Shown: piece after piece, positions 12,901 to 24,275 of the stretch | How positions within the stretch are numbered: position 1 is the first letter of the stretch | Layout: each line of letters starts with the position of its first letter | Assembly (NCBI GenBank): GCA_032173965.1 | Contig: CM063283.1 | Coordinates: forward strand, 80,912,743-80,976,742 | Length of the DNA stretch: 64,000 nucleotides | Direction of reading: 5' to 3' | Source: Sitta carolinensis | Lineage: Eukaryota; Chordata; Aves; Passeriformes; Sittidae | Program-made: the position numbers and the translations under genes | The notes under the pieces: generated by a model | The model's input: only the letters and a program-made list of their open reading frames with translations | Database searches by the model: none | Told to the model about the DNA's origin: nothing

Positions 12901-14430
12901 TTAGACATTTTGGTGCTTTCAGTTAGATTCCTGAGGCAGGCAAGAGAACTACCTACTGTCCTTATTGAAGATCTCAGTTTAACTTAAAAGTTGAATTCCA
13001 CATTTAGTTATCCCAAGAAAATATTAAAGTCCTATATTCTCCTTTGAAATGTCATGTATGGATTTTTGCCGTTCTGTTTTTACATACCTTACTGTGTATT
13101 TCTACTCTTTGTAAATGCTACTGCATTTTTAGTCTTTGGTTTGATGAAAACCAGTTAATTCCTTCAAGGTGTTCTTTATGACTTCACAAATTAGAAACAC
13201 CACAGGGAAGACAAATTAAAATATTTAATCCAACAGGCTCAATGATCAATATGTGTGTATATTCCTGCAGTGGCATTTAAAGAATTAGTGTCAAGGCCTA
13301 TAAACATCCATATACCATTCTCTTATCTATCTGTCTTTTTACCATAATGGTGGATATGAGCGTGTCCCCTTTGGTTATTTTTCAACAAAATTTTTTTCAA
13401 TCCCTTATGAAAAAGTAGGTGACACTGAGGGATGGAGTTGACTGTCAGCAAGTAATGGCATTAAACAAATGGGATATGGCAGTAAATTTTTTTTTTCCCA
13501 AATAAAACTAAATTCCTACTAAGTAGCTAGTTAGTATTTGTCCTGGCAATTGAGGCTGTCCAAACATTTCCTGAAACTTTTTGCCCCTTCAGTCACACAT
13601 TCTGGCAACATAAACCACCTTCAATTTCATCTATATTCTGATTTTACCCTTGTATTACGGCTCCCCTTTTCTACCTAGGATCTCTATCATGCCACTTCAT
13701 GATTCCAGCTTCCCAAATTCCCACTGTTCTGTTTTCACCTGGAAAAAAGAGTTCTGACAGCTCTCTTTCATGCTATTGAACATGTGTCACAGCAGGTATT
13801 AGATGTGTGCTCAGCTCAGAGACTGCAGCTTGAAGGTGACATGCTCTTAGTTATCCTATCAGCTGATGTGTATCTGTCAGGAAGCAAACTCTTGTGCTCT
13901 GCAGTTGCAGTGGATCAGCTGATGTGTGGTAACTTCATTAGGTTGGTAAAGCTCATAAGACCTCCTCCAGAAGTATGGGAACAGTGGTCTGCGGCCAGTA
14001 ATACTGAATGCTGATTTTGACTGTCTCATCACCATAATATGAGGAACCTGGGTACACCACTGTTAGAAATTTTTGCAGTGTTTGCTTAAGTGAACTGTGT
14101 TATGCTGAGTGCAGCGTGGAAATTAAGTCCATCTTCACAGAAGATGTTAAGTGTCAGCTTTGGGTAGGCTGTAAACTCTAAGATTGTACCTAAAGATAAA
14201 AGCATTCCTCACAAATAACAAACCATGCTTAAGATGACACATAATGACTTTTGAGTATCGTTTATAAAATAGTGTATTTGAAATATTAAATTAAAAATAT
14301 TCCACATCTTTTGCCAGGCATTGCAAAATTAGAAGAAGGGGATGAACTTCAACTTACAATACCACGGAGAAGGGCTAAAATATCCTTGGATGGAGATGGT
14401 ACTTTTTTTGGTGCAGTAAGGCTCCTTTGA
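3656..14430 (+). CDS. TNFSF13B: TNFSF13B (BAFF, TNF ligand superfamily member 13B), six coding exons
   Basis: BAFF is a type II membrane cytokine, cut by furin, that binds BAFF-R, TACI and BCMA and keeps B cells alive. Coding exons are 3656-3981, 4065-4170, 11916-11972, 12300-12412, 12510-12660 and 14318-14430. All introns are GT-AG, and exons 2-6 join in phase. Numbering assumes one missing base in exon 1, giving 288 residues (human 285). In order there is a short cytoplasmic tail starting MKSVDC, a hydrophobic anchor ending LAAVSLYHV, a furin-type RGRR motif at about 133-136 and a TNF-homology domain. The domain contains VPWLLSFKRG, the BAFF-specific DE loop KKAHVFGDD at about 218-226, the cysteine pair C235/C248, an NNS glycosylation site beside the second cysteine, and the C-terminus TFFGAVRLL. 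The oddity is that exon 1 is frameshifted as read. Exons 3-6 are so BAFF-like that APRIL or another TNF ligand is unlikely. Confidence 0.93.
4065..4170 (+). CDS. TNFSF13B: TNFSF13B exon 2: stalk with furin site
   Basis: The exon follows the acceptor CTCATTAG and ends in phase 1 before GTAAAT. It encodes a hydrophilic stalk containing SRNRGRRSV. This fits the R-X-R/K-R furin rule and sits where human BAFF has RNKR. Cleavage after the last R, at about residue 136, would release soluble cytokine. Confidence 0.85.
4355..4431 (-). mobile_element. CR1 LINE 3' tail fragment
   Basis: On the plus strand it reads GAATCACAGAATG, then TTTGGGTTTGAAGGGACC, then a segment resembling GTCCAAGCATCCTGCCATG. 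This is the reverse complement of the avian CR1 3' untranslated end. The copy is short, diverged and lies inside TNFSF13B intron 2. Confidence 0.8.
7081..7109. repeat. Short perfect hairpin
   Basis: CTTCCTAAGC is followed by a nine-base spacer and then GCTTAGGAAG, giving ten uninterrupted base pairs. It lies in intron 2 of TNFSF13B. No function is evident. Confidence 0.7.
11377..11398. repeat. 22-bp perfect palindrome
   Basis: The 11-base arms AAAGTCCATAT and ATATGGACTTT abut with no spacer, so the 22 bases equal their own reverse complement. It lies about 520 bp upstream of TNFSF13B exon 3. It may be chance or a small binding site. Confidence 0.75.
11916..11972 (+). CDS. TNFSF13B: TNFSF13B exon 3: start of TNF-homology domain
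   Basis: A 57-bp exon between the acceptor CACTTTGCAG and the donor GTAAGA, with phase 1 at both ends. It encodes VLQACLQLIADSKSD, close to the human segment ending DCLQLIADS. Confidence 0.9.
12300..12412 (+). CDS. TNFSF13B: TNFSF13B exon 4
   Basis: The exon lies between the acceptor TGTCTTTTAG and the donor GTGAGA, enters in phase 1 and ends in phase 0. It encodes IVPWLLSFKRGTALEEQGNK and then a strand ending YFFIYGQ, the hallmark first strands of the BAFF TNF domain. Confidence 0.95.
12510..12660 (+). CDS. TNFSF13B: TNFSF13B exon 5: DE loop and first part of receptor-binding core
   Basis: The exon starts after TTTCTGTAG and ends in phase 1 before GTAAAT. It encodes VLYTDTTFAMGHLIQRKK, then the long DE loop AHVFGDDLS, then LVTLFRCIQNMP and NNSCY. 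The DE loop is the feature that lets BAFF trimers assemble into 60-mers in other vertebrates. The two cysteines correspond to the human C232/C245 disulfide. Confidence 0.95.
14318..14430 (+). CDS. TNFSF13B: TNFSF13B exon 6: C-terminus and stop
   Basis: The exon follows the acceptor TCTTTTGCCAG and completes a glycine codon. It encodes IAKLEEGDELQLTIP, then ISLDGDGTFFGAVRLL, and ends in TGA at 14428-14430. This matches the human BAFF C-terminus in length and ending. Confidence 0.95.
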
Positions 14431-14509
14431 AGCCCTTCATTTCTGTTATTATGCTTAATGTATTTTTCTTCTCCACTTATGCCTTTGTCAAAAAAAAATA
14501 TTGAATTGT

Positions 14510-14515
14510 AATAAA
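14510..14515 (+). terminator. Candidate TNFSF13B polyadenylation signal
   Basis: AATAAA lies 80 bases after the TNFSF13B stop codon. It is the first canonical hexamer downstream. A longer 3' untranslated region using later signals is possible. Confidence 0.45.
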
Positions 14516-15777
14516 GCTGCCAATTCACCCTCTCCCAATTCACCACAGGCTTCTAAGAATTTTCTTTACTTTAATGTGCAAACCCAAAACAGGAAACATA
14601 CCAGACATGCTTGTGATATAACCACCATGTGTTTACCAGAAAGCAAATTTACTTTAGACAATGGGAGACTCTAGATAACAACTATAAAGCAAGGAGGTTT
14701 TGGCTTTGAAAAAAATTTGTTGTCCATATGGGACATCAAAGAAGGAGTTGACCAAAAATAACAGCATGACCAGGACCACAGACTATCAATTTGTTATCCA
14801 TGATTGCAAAGGAAATCTAAAATAAAAGTATATCTTAGATTTGCATTATCAATAAAGTATTTAATATATGAAGTGTGGGGAAAAAAGATTAGAGGATTCC
14901 TCACCACAAAATGAAATTGTTGGGTGGGTTCTGAGTTTTGGGGTTTTTGCTTTTTTTGTTTCCCCAAAGATACTGAGGAAGGAAAAATTCTAAGTGTCTG
15001 GGATACTGAAAACAAATATACAGAATAGTAGCCCCTGTCTTGTTTCTTTCCTGTGAACAAAAAGTGAATAAATTTCTAAAATTTATTAGCATTTACCAAT
15101 TAGAATTAATTTTACTGGAAAAAGGACATGTAAAACACTTCAACAGCTCAGCCTTCAAAGCATTGCTACTCATCAAGGAATATGTGTACACTGCTACGTA
15201 ATCAAGGCTGGCACAGGAAGAAACAGTGAAATTAGTCATAATACCATGGCTGGAATTGGATTTCTGGCTTCATAGTTTCTGCAGTCATAGTTTCTGGCTC
15301 CATAGTTTCTGTATATATACAGTATATAGACATATCTGTATATATTTGAAAGTATGTATACACACATAGATCTTGGGTATTTGGGCATAGAATTTTACCT
15401 TCTTTTGAGTAGTTTATCCAGTGGAAATACTACTTCATACATATTTTTTATATGTCCCTTGCTTCTTGCTATGATCCATTCTATGCAATGTAATAAAAAG
15501 AAAAATCCAATAGATCTGGAACCAGCCATGCAACTAAGCAAATACACTTGTATTCCAGAGGCTTTTTCTGCAGTTTTGAATATAGTGCTTAAGTCTGTTT
15601 TAAAAAATATTCACACCTGTAGAAAGAATAAACAGATGTCCTTTTCTCTTTTCTTTTGTCTCGCTTCTTTTTTCATTAGATAGTATTTATGCCTTTTTTA
15701 TCCCAAATATTGTATGGTCAAAGGAGCTATTGTCCTTTTTCCTCTGATCTTAAAGAAGCATTGAAGTGCTATTGGAA

Positions 15778-15840
15778 TAGATAAAAATATAAATAGATAA
15801 AAATATAAAATAGATAAAAATATAAAAATTAAAAAAAAAA
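15778..15840. repeat. Short A-rich tandem repeat
   Basis: The motif ATAGATAAAAATATAAA occurs three times in succession and runs into a poly-A tract. A second small tandem, CATAGTTTCTG three times, lies at about 15270-15312. Both look like slippage products. Confidence 0.6.
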
Positions 15841-16239
15841 AACAAAATAATTAATTGTGCTACATTTGAAAATATTTTTAGGACCTGAGTATTGTGCTAT
15901 ATCAGCTCAATTAGTAAAGAAAATATGCTCTGTATATTGCAGTTTCCTTGTCTGTTTTTATGAATTGTGATTGATCGATTGATTGATTTCTCATGGTGAT
16001 AGATAATAAATGAAAGGGATTTGGAGCTCAGAATTATAAAGCATATTAAACTAATGAAACAATTATTTCATCTTCTCTGGGCTTCAGGAAGACATTTCAG
16101 CAATAAGCATATGTGTATTGGATTTTTACTCTGGGATTTTTGTGAGGCTTAACTACAGTTTCAAAATATCTGCAAGTCCTCCTTTTTTAAAATGTCTTTA
16201 TTTTGTGGAGCTGAAGCTGCAGCTGCTTTTTTTCTGTAA

Positions 16240-16358
<119 letters not shown>

Positions 16359-16995
16359 TAAACTTTCATGTGCTGGATTTGCCAAAAAGACATTTTAAAT
16401 CTTATACAGGAGCCCCTGCATTTAACCAAGGTTGCATAATGCTGCATGTAGGTAGAACAACTGTTAGCATGCAGTGAGTTGTCTGTTATTACTGAAATAC
16501 TTAAATGATGCCCAGAATCTCTCATCAGAAGTTTGTAGATTTCAGCGTTGTCCGATTATAGGAAAAATTATGTTACTTTCCCAGAGACTTGGTAGCTAAA
16601 CTTGCAAAATTAACTTCTATTGTGTAAGCTTCCCCAGTGGTTTTGGTGGGCTTGTGTGTGCTTAGCTTAAGCCATTTCCCAGGCTGTATTTCTTCCTTCT
16701 GCTACTGATAAATGTGCAAAGTGCAGATGTTTGGAAAGGGCCTGGTGCCTGATTTGGCATGGAGGAAATCTTTAGTCTTCTGAAAGTAAAATTTTCAAAG
16801 GTGTTCTCTTCATTAGAAGGATGAAGCTGAGCTTCAAGTTTCTTCACAAAATACATGAACCATGTTTCTGTGAACCATGAAAACTCCCACATGCGCGCAG
16901 AGTGCAAGCTGGCAGAGTGTTCAGGTATTTCTACTGAAAAATCCAGAAATTTTGTTGCTGTCAGATTAGGTTTTTACTGGCTTCATGAGAAAACT

Positions 16996-17653
16996 TGTCT
17001 TCCCAAAATTCTCGGGATCTCTTTTGGTTGAGATGACCCTGAGACGTATTAAAAGTCTCTTTTTCCCAATGCAGCTGTCGAAGAAGGAGTCAGAAGTCTT
17101 CAGCTGATGTTCTCAAGGTTGTTTATTAGTTCTTATCTAAAATATTTTCTGTCTGGCCTGCCGAGGTCTGTTCAGCAGGTCAGTCCAAGGCACGCTGCCC
17201 TCCCCTGGGGCAGACACTGGTTTTTATACTACAAATTATGTGTTAGATATTTACAGCTATTATCCAATGCCTATCACCTGTGTTAGACAGTTACTTTCTA
17301 CTCTAATCCAATCCCCAAATGCCACCATCACCAAGAAGATGGAGGTTAGGAAGAAGAAGAAAGGAGGACAGGACAATGCCCAAGTCCCTCCATCTTACCT
17401 ACTAAGCCCCTATAGTAAAAAATCCCCAAAATTTCCTTTTTCACTCTACAACTACTACTATTATACTATCTAAACTTTCGTGACCTTTAATTCTTCATTC
17501 AAAGGTGGTAATTTGTTCCACGGGTCAAACTCAAATCTGCAGGAGTCCCTGGCTGCCTGCCAGGGTCTCTGACCCCCCTGCCAGGGCTTCAAAGCCCACT
17601 GGCCGGAGCATGGTCAATCCAGGACTGTCAGAGAGATGTCCTGGGTTCCAACA
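16996..17653 (-). mobile_element. Solo LTR, ERVK-like (songbird endogenous retrovirus family)
   Basis: On the minus strand the element starts TGTTGGAACCCAGG and ends GGGAAGACA, so it has TGT...ACA termini. The 6-bp flanks AAAACT and AAAATT match at five of six bases, as expected for an old ERVK target-site duplication. On the minus strand a TATAAAAA box (plus 17221-17228) lies about 95 bp before an AATAAA signal (plus 17122-17127). About 125 bp remain to the 3' end, a standard U3-R-U5 layout. No internal viral genes flank it, so it is a solo LTR of about 658 bp. The family label comes from memory of its 5' terminus. Confidence 0.75.
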
Positions 17654-20199
17654 AAAATTAACCTGCTTCTGCACAAAGTTGAGTTTTAAGAGATCACCAT
17701 TTTCTGATCAAAGCATAATGAAGAGGAGAATAGTTCATCCCTCATCATTCTGGTAACAAGCTGGTGATACAGAAGGTAGCAAAGTGCTTCCAGACCACCA
17801 TCACACATATGCTTCACTGAGTGGGAGTTAGTGAAGCATTCTGCACTTGGGAGATATTTAAATAAGTGTGATGGGCAATAATTACTATCTAGTTGGTTCA
17901 TACAATATTCTACATTTTTATCAAGGATATTTAGCATTTAAGACAGGTTTCCACAAAGGAAACAAAGCGTGTGCATACTCTGGGTTTTTTTTTTATGTGG
18001 TATTAAGCAGCAGTGTGGTAAATATAAGGGACTTTTTCTTTCCAGTACATTTTAACAGTAAGTGTGAAGTTGTATCATTCTTTCCCTTTTAATAATGTGC
18101 AGTTGGCAGATATATAGCAACTTTGAATGTAATATAATTAATGTAATATGCATCTCATCTCTTTTATATAATGTGCAGTCACACACCCTGCCAACATACA
18201 GAGTATATGCATTATGTGACTCTCCTGTATCTGACTGTTTCTCAAATTGCTCAACATTTGCCAATTTAAGACTTCCATTTCAGAGGTCACATAGTTTTGC
18301 CAAGTTTATAGTGCTGGAACTGACAGTTTCTGTATCTCTGGTTTGTGTCTTAAGTTGAATTATCTTGGGTTACCTTTAGCACTCAAAGTTCTATTCTTCT
18401 AAAGTCGAGTTTAGGAAAAATGCATTCTTTGGAATTTATTTTAAAAATTTGGCTACTTTATCTTTGGAAAGATCTAGAGATTTTGTTTTGAAAGAAGAAA
18501 CATGTATAATGTGGGTTTTGCTTTGTTTTAAAAAGAGTGTCCTTTCATCCTTCCTTTCGTTCTTCTGCACTCTCACAAGGTATATGCTTTTGAAGAATAT
18601 TTTATGCTTTCTCATGTTAAGCATATTCTATCTCTATGGAACTTACAAAAAGAAGAGGAAATTGTTCCCAGCAGTTTTGTGTCTGGATTACATTGGTAAG
18701 GTCTAAGCTTGTTTTTCAAGGTCAGTCCAAACAGCAGTGAGAAGGAAGTTGATGCAAATACAGGGAAGAGGGAAGCTAAATACTTGATGTAGAAAGACTG
18801 TCATGGAGTTTGCAGGTTACACAGATCCCAGCAGTGATGGGGAAAACAAATCAGACTTGGAGCTGAACTGCGGGAACAGAAGACATCCTAACTGGGATTT
18901 GATTGATTGATTTCTGATTCACAAGCTCTCTTATTCATAACTCACAACTTGTAACTCATGCACCTATGAGCAAAACATAGATTCTGGGAAGAGCTCTTCT
19001 TCTTCCCCCTCTGCCATGGCACAGGTGTCCTCTGTATCACACTAAGAAACATGAAAGCCTTAGCAATCCAGCTGCTGCTGCAGCCACTTCAAAAACTGTT
19101 TGGGTAAGCTGACACCTTCCAGATGGGACATTTGGTCTACACCATCTCTGGGAGTCAGCCGGTTATGAAGAGATTGCCAGACAAACAGGCAAAGATGATG
19201 GCTGCAGCAGACAGCAGGCTGCAGGTGACAATGGCTGCATAACTACCTTTAGCCCTTTCTGGCCACCGCGTGGAGCATTCCTGCTGCCTTTGCTTTGGCC
19301 AAACAGCACTGACCCCAGCACACATCAGGGGATAGCATACAGCATGAGCCATGCGTTAGCCAAAATCTGAGCAGGAAGTGAGTGAACAGTCACACTAGAG
19401 GGAGTGCAGTCAGCCACTACAGCAGGTTGTTCAGATTCCCAACACTTCTTCGAAAAATCCCTGAGCAACATAGTCTGAATGCAGTGCTGATCCTACTTTG
19501 AGCAGTATGAAATACAAGCCTGCTAAATGATCCCTTTCCCCTGGCTGATTCTCCGATAAGAAAGCAGGAGATGTGAGAGGCAGAGAAAGGACTGAAACTG
19601 GTGGGTCAGAAAAGGTCCTGCTGGGGAAGGAATGGTGTTCATTTCCTGAGTGCAAATGAAACACAGGTTCCTCAGTGTGTGCTTCAACAGGATCAGCAAA
19701 CATTTATGTACTGAGCAGGGCAGGTTTCAGTTAAGCACAGCAAGCTGCTAGTAGTCATCAGGTACTGCATGACCTCAAACCTAAGAGTGTAAATTGAATC
19801 AAACCATGTGGCCAAGTAATAACCTTCATTCACTCTCTTGCAAGTTTTCTTTGCCTTTTTTTTTCCTGCTGCCTCCTCAGTTCACTCAGTGGATAGAAGG
19901 AAGATACTTCATCCTGTGGAAAATGGGATATCGATGGAAAGTATTTTAAGATGAAGGCCAGAAATATATTTCAGAAATGTTGAAAGGAAGTAGTAAATGA
20001 GGCAGAACATGCAAAAAGAGAAATTACAGTGTCCTGTTTAAATCAGAATTGCATTCCCTTTCTGTCAGTGATAGCTGGCTGAAAAGTTATGTTTACTGTT
20101 CATAGATGTTGATTTTTTTTCTTCTTCTTTTAAGGCTAGAATTGTTTCTATTTTGACTTAAAACCATTTCTACAAAAACTTTTTTTGGCCAATCTACAG

Positions 20200-20267
20200 A
20201 TCCCATCGGTCCTGATGAGCGTCAGTTATTCCAATGGCTGTGGGAAGTCCTGTATCACAACACATAT
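20200..20267 (+). other. Splice-flanked 68-bp open segment, possible exon
   Basis: The segment follows a T-rich acceptor (TTTTTTTGGCCAATCTACAG) and is followed by a strong donor, GTGAGT. After two bases it is open for 22 codons with the complex peptide PIGPDERQLFQWLWEVLY. I do not recognise the peptide, and no partner exon is visible. It may be a cryptic exon, a relic of a lost gene or a coincidence. Confidence 0.25.
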
Positions 20268-22176
20268 GTGAGTTCTTCCCAACTGTGCTCAGGGTACTTG
20301 CTTTCCAAAGCTTCTCAGCCTAGGGAGGAGTCTTGATGAGCTCCTTTGAATCTGGAGACTTCCACTTTCAATTTCCCTGGCTCAGCAGCCAACAGCCCTT
20401 TTGGAAGTCTAAGCTGAGTTCTCCCCAGACATAATTTTCAGTTTCATAAAAGTTTGTTCAGTCAAATATTTTAAGGAGAACATGCTGGGCTTCACAAACT
20501 GTGGTTTGACAAAGCTCTGTTTTGTCTGAAAATTTCCAGACTGCCTTAGCCTTTGCTGTAGAGTTCCTTAAACAATATTTTTCACAGGTGGTCACTGAGT
20601 GAATGTTCCTCATTCTCTGTCTGACTGACTGATGCCCTTGTGGTCTCATTTGCAGAAGTGTTGAAATACACAGCTGCAACCGAAATTAGCAGGAGCATGC
20701 TTTGAATACATGGAGGGATGTATATTTCTGCTAGAATTCTGCTGTGGAGATACAGCAACAAATATTCTGAAAAAGACCCAGGGGAAATAAATTTTGATCT
20801 GGAGGCAAACATAGATGTGTGCAGTCCGCCAAGAGGCATTCTTTAGAAAAAGGGTGAGGAAAAGTTCTTAAATTGTTGCTTGGGTGCTGGACATTGTGTT
20901 CATTGAAGGTGATGAGGATCTTAATGAGAAGGGCAATTGAGAATACATAAAGTAACTTCTACTACAGGTACTAGGACTGAGACTACAAAGAAAACTTTGG
21001 CCCATCTTCACTATGAGCACTTAACTTTGCATTGGAACATTTTGTGGAGGTTGGAGACAGGATATCCAGGGACCTGTTTCTATTTCCTCCACTAAAAAGG
21101 GAAGCTCCACTCCCCACAAACCTCATGGAAACTACTTCATGTAGCTGTGGAACAGATGCTGACAGTTCTACCTGTGCTTAGAAAGTGTTTGTCTTGATAT
21201 TAAGGGAACTTAAAAACAGCCACTTCAGAATTCCTGGCACCACTGGACAGCAGACCTAGCGTTTTTAAAGGGGGAAGAGTAAGGGGGAAAGTTTTGCCAC
21301 AAAACTTTCAGCAGATAAGTGATAAGCACTCTCTGGTGGCAAACTGCTGTCTCAGGATTTCTTACCTAACTTTGTTTGTGGAACAGGAAAGTCACAAGGA
21401 TGACAGAGATTTGAAAAGCTAAATTAGTCTGTTTTGCAATAAACACTGTTGATTTTTTTTTCTTTCCTTCAAAGAGTAGATTTTCTATCTCCCCACCAGC
21501 CTAAGAAAGGAATAGTAAGTGCAAAGTGAGTGGATGGGGTGAGGTGCACATCTGATGCGATGGCAAGTGGGAGAGGTAACTGAGATGCAGTTTTGTGAAA
21601 GGGGTGAGTAAAGATGAAACAACAGCAAGACTCTCATGCTGCTGCTGCTGCTGCCTGTCTTCCCCCACTGCCTCCATTGCTCCTTGCAAACTTTCAGTCC
21701 TGTGTTAGTCTAGCATTGATTGCAACTGGTAATTTTTTTTTTTGAGAGAAAGTTCATGATGGGTTGTACTTACGTCTCTATTCAAGTATCAGTCGCAAAT
21801 CCCAGCCAAAATTACCAGTGCTCAACCTGCAAAATAACACTGCTGATGCTTTGTTGGGCTGCTACACTGGAAGTGAGTCAGGGCTGATGCAAACAAGCAG
21901 AGCAGGCTGATGAGAAATGAGGTTGAATCTGACATTCTTTATCTGTAAAAGGATGATGATATGCTTCACTTAGGCTGCCAGAAATACATCTTCCATCATC
22001 AGTGTATGCAACAAGCAGTGGAAACAGGAGAAGTATATAAAGTATATAGTCTGCTACTTTTTCCATCTCTTATTTTCTTTCTTTCTTTCTCTACTTGTTC
22101 TATCCAGAATCCCTTTGTCCAGCTTTATTTATCTCTATACTCTCTTCATTTATCACTACTATGCACAGAACATGCC

Positions 22177-22212
<36 letters not shown>

Positions 22213-22213
22213 G
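22177..22213. repeat. A28-G9 homopolymer junction
   Basis: Twenty-eight A residues run directly into nine G residues. It could be the eroded poly-A tail of a retroinsertion or simple slippage. Homopolymer lengths from sequencing are unreliable. Confidence 0.85.
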
Positions 22214-22298
22214 CGGAAGAAGCAGATAATTTTCAGATAATTTTACTGTCTCCATCGTTAGTTTTTGTTGGATAACCTCACACAGTCATCATCATCAT

Positions 22299-22463
22299 CG
22301 TGACCACAACTCCCGGAGAGCTGAGAGACGGTCGGAAGGGCCGGTCTGTCCGCAGCGGAGGGCAGCAGTGCACACACGCACCGAGCTGCAGCTCCTGCCG
22401 CCCATCTCCGCTCGGAGCCCGCCGCTGCTGAAAATTCCTCTGCCCTTCAAAACCGGCGCATTG
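22299..22463. promoter_or_regulatory. Isolated CpG-dense patch, candidate promoter or first exon
   Basis: I count 16 CpG dinucleotides in about 165 bp of GC-rich sequence. The surrounding tens of kilobases are AT-rich and CpG-poor. CCGCC and GCGGAG-type motifs occur, but there is no TATA box. Open frames run through it on both strands, none recognisable. The nearest downstream gene on the plus strand is the ARSD-like gene, 12 kb away, whose 5' untranslated exons are not located. It could be that gene's promoter, a noncoding RNA promoter, or a GC-rich insertion next to the A28 tract. Confidence 0.4.
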
Positions 22464-22610
22464 CTTCTGACACTGCAAATGGAAAATGCGAAAAACAAAA
22501 GGAGGAAAACAGAAAGGAAAAGGAACAAAAAGCTTCTGGAACACCGGTGCCAGTGAATTAAGATTTTCTGCCAGATTCTATGATTAATTATGAGTTAGTT
22601 TTTTGAAGAA

Positions 22611-22712
22611 TCATAGAATCATAGAATATCCTGGGTCCGAAGTGACTTACAAGGATCATCAAAATCCAACTCCTGATCCTTCTCAGGACAGCCCCAAGAA
22701 TCACACCAACAC
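22611..22712 (-). mobile_element. CR1 LINE 3' tail fragment
   Basis: It begins TCATAGAATCATAGAAT, the reverse complement of the CR1 terminal octamer repeats. It continues with CCTGGGTCCGAAGTGACTTA, then CAAGGATCATC and AAGAATCACACC, as in the CR1 3' end. Confidence 0.85.
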
Positions 22713-22920
22713 ACACAAACATTTTAAGAATTTGGTCACTATTCTAATTGGATTAGGCCCACCTTGTTATTAATTCTCTTTCCTCTATTCATATACCTGA
22801 GTCTATACACTCTCAATGGATATGTGAGCTTAGCCTGATATGAGAAATTTTAATTTATTCATCCATAATTTCCCACCATGAATGGATCCTTCTCCAACTT
22901 CTGAACAGCCAAATGCTTTA

Positions 22921-23033
22921 TTTTGGTTGGGTTTTTTTTTTGTTTGTTTGGGGTTTTTTGTTTGTTTTTGTTTTTTGTTTGTTTGTTTTTTGTCTTTTGG
23001 GGTTTTTGTTTGTTTGTTTGTTTTTTTGATAAC
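22921..23033. repeat. T/G-rich low-complexity tract
   Basis: Repeated TTTG and GTTTGTTT words make this a low-complexity block. Open frames across it on both strands are compositional artefacts. Confidence 0.85.
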
Positions 23034-23939
23034 CAGGTTGAAAAACAAGGGTGGAAAGAATATTTTTTCTATAATTTAGAAGCCAATGCATTGAGAAATT
23101 TTCTATAAATCCATTTCCTCTATGATTTAATATCATAGATGCAAAGAAGAAAAAGAAGACCTTGTATTGCTATAAGTGTCTTACTTCTTTGAAGGCACTA
23201 CTTGAGTGCCTATAGCTATCTTCATATTTTCATTAGTTTCTAATACAACTATCATTTTAGCTGAATACCTCTTTTCTGTTAAACAGGGAATAATGCAAAC
23301 TATATCCCTTTGATCCTACTCTCTAATTCACAGCTTTAGAGCTGATATATTGTTTTAGTCTGCTCAAATATTTGCTTATTTGGAGATGGTGATTGCTTAT
23401 ATGTATTCATTAGTTCCCTTCACAAATGAATTGCACTAAAACTGATCCCTTGGGATGCACAAACTTCTGGTCTGTGCAGAAGAGCCAGGCAGAATGGCAA
23501 CATTATACACTGTTGTGGCTAAACAGTGCCTTATTACTCAATTTTCTTACCCTAATGGTTATGAATATAGGAGATCGTGTGGACTCTCTTTAAACACTCA
23601 GGACGAGGTTCTTCTGACTTAATAAAGACGTAAGCATCTCCCATGAGGAGGCCACCTTTTCTTTTTAGCTAAGTATCTGGTACCTGACTGTAGCCTATGG
23701 GGTGAAACAGGCACTTCTGTGTCAGTTTGAATTTTACTTACATAAATGATTCATGGCTGAGGTGAATCATATCGAAAATTATCTTTTTTTTTTCTCTGTG
23801 ACTTAAAGACACTCAAGTTAACACTTCACACAATGTAGCTATCCAAATTTAGAATAAGCAGAAAATGGCATATAAAAACAAATGAAAGAGGATAGTCTTC
23901 ATGGCATGATTTGTAACTTGGCATTTAAGGGGATAAACA

Positions 23940-24275
23940 GATCAAGAGCAGCCCAGCTGCAAAGGACTTAGGAGTGGTGGTTGGTGAGAGGCTGGATTTC
24001 ACCCATCAACATGCACTTGAAGACCAGAAAGCCAAACGTGTCCTGGGCTGCATCAAAAGCACCAGGGTGAGGAAGGGGATTCTGCCCCTCTCCTCTGGTG
24101 AGACCCCAGCTGGAGTGTCACATTCACCTCTGGGGTCCCCAGCACAGGAAGGACATGGACCTGTTGGAGAGAGCCCAGCAGACAGACACCAAGATGTTTA
24201 GAGGGATGAGCACCTCTCTTGTAGAGACAGGCTGTACCAGCTGACATTACCAAGGATGTTTTGTAAAGAGGGGAA
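23940..24275 (+). mobile_element. CR1 LINE fragment (end of ORF2 and 3' region)
   Basis: Landmarks in sense orientation are GCAAAGGACTTAGGAGTGG, TGAGAGGCTGGA, GTCCTGGGCTGCATCAAAAG, TTCTGCCCCTCTC and GTGAGACCCCAGCTGGAG. These mark the C-terminal reverse-transcriptase region of avian CR1. The copy is 5' truncated and decayed. Confidence 0.85.

Noticed and set aside
22921..23079. Cysteine- and phenylalanine-rich open frames on both strands
   Set aside because: Produced by the T/G-rich low-complexity tract.
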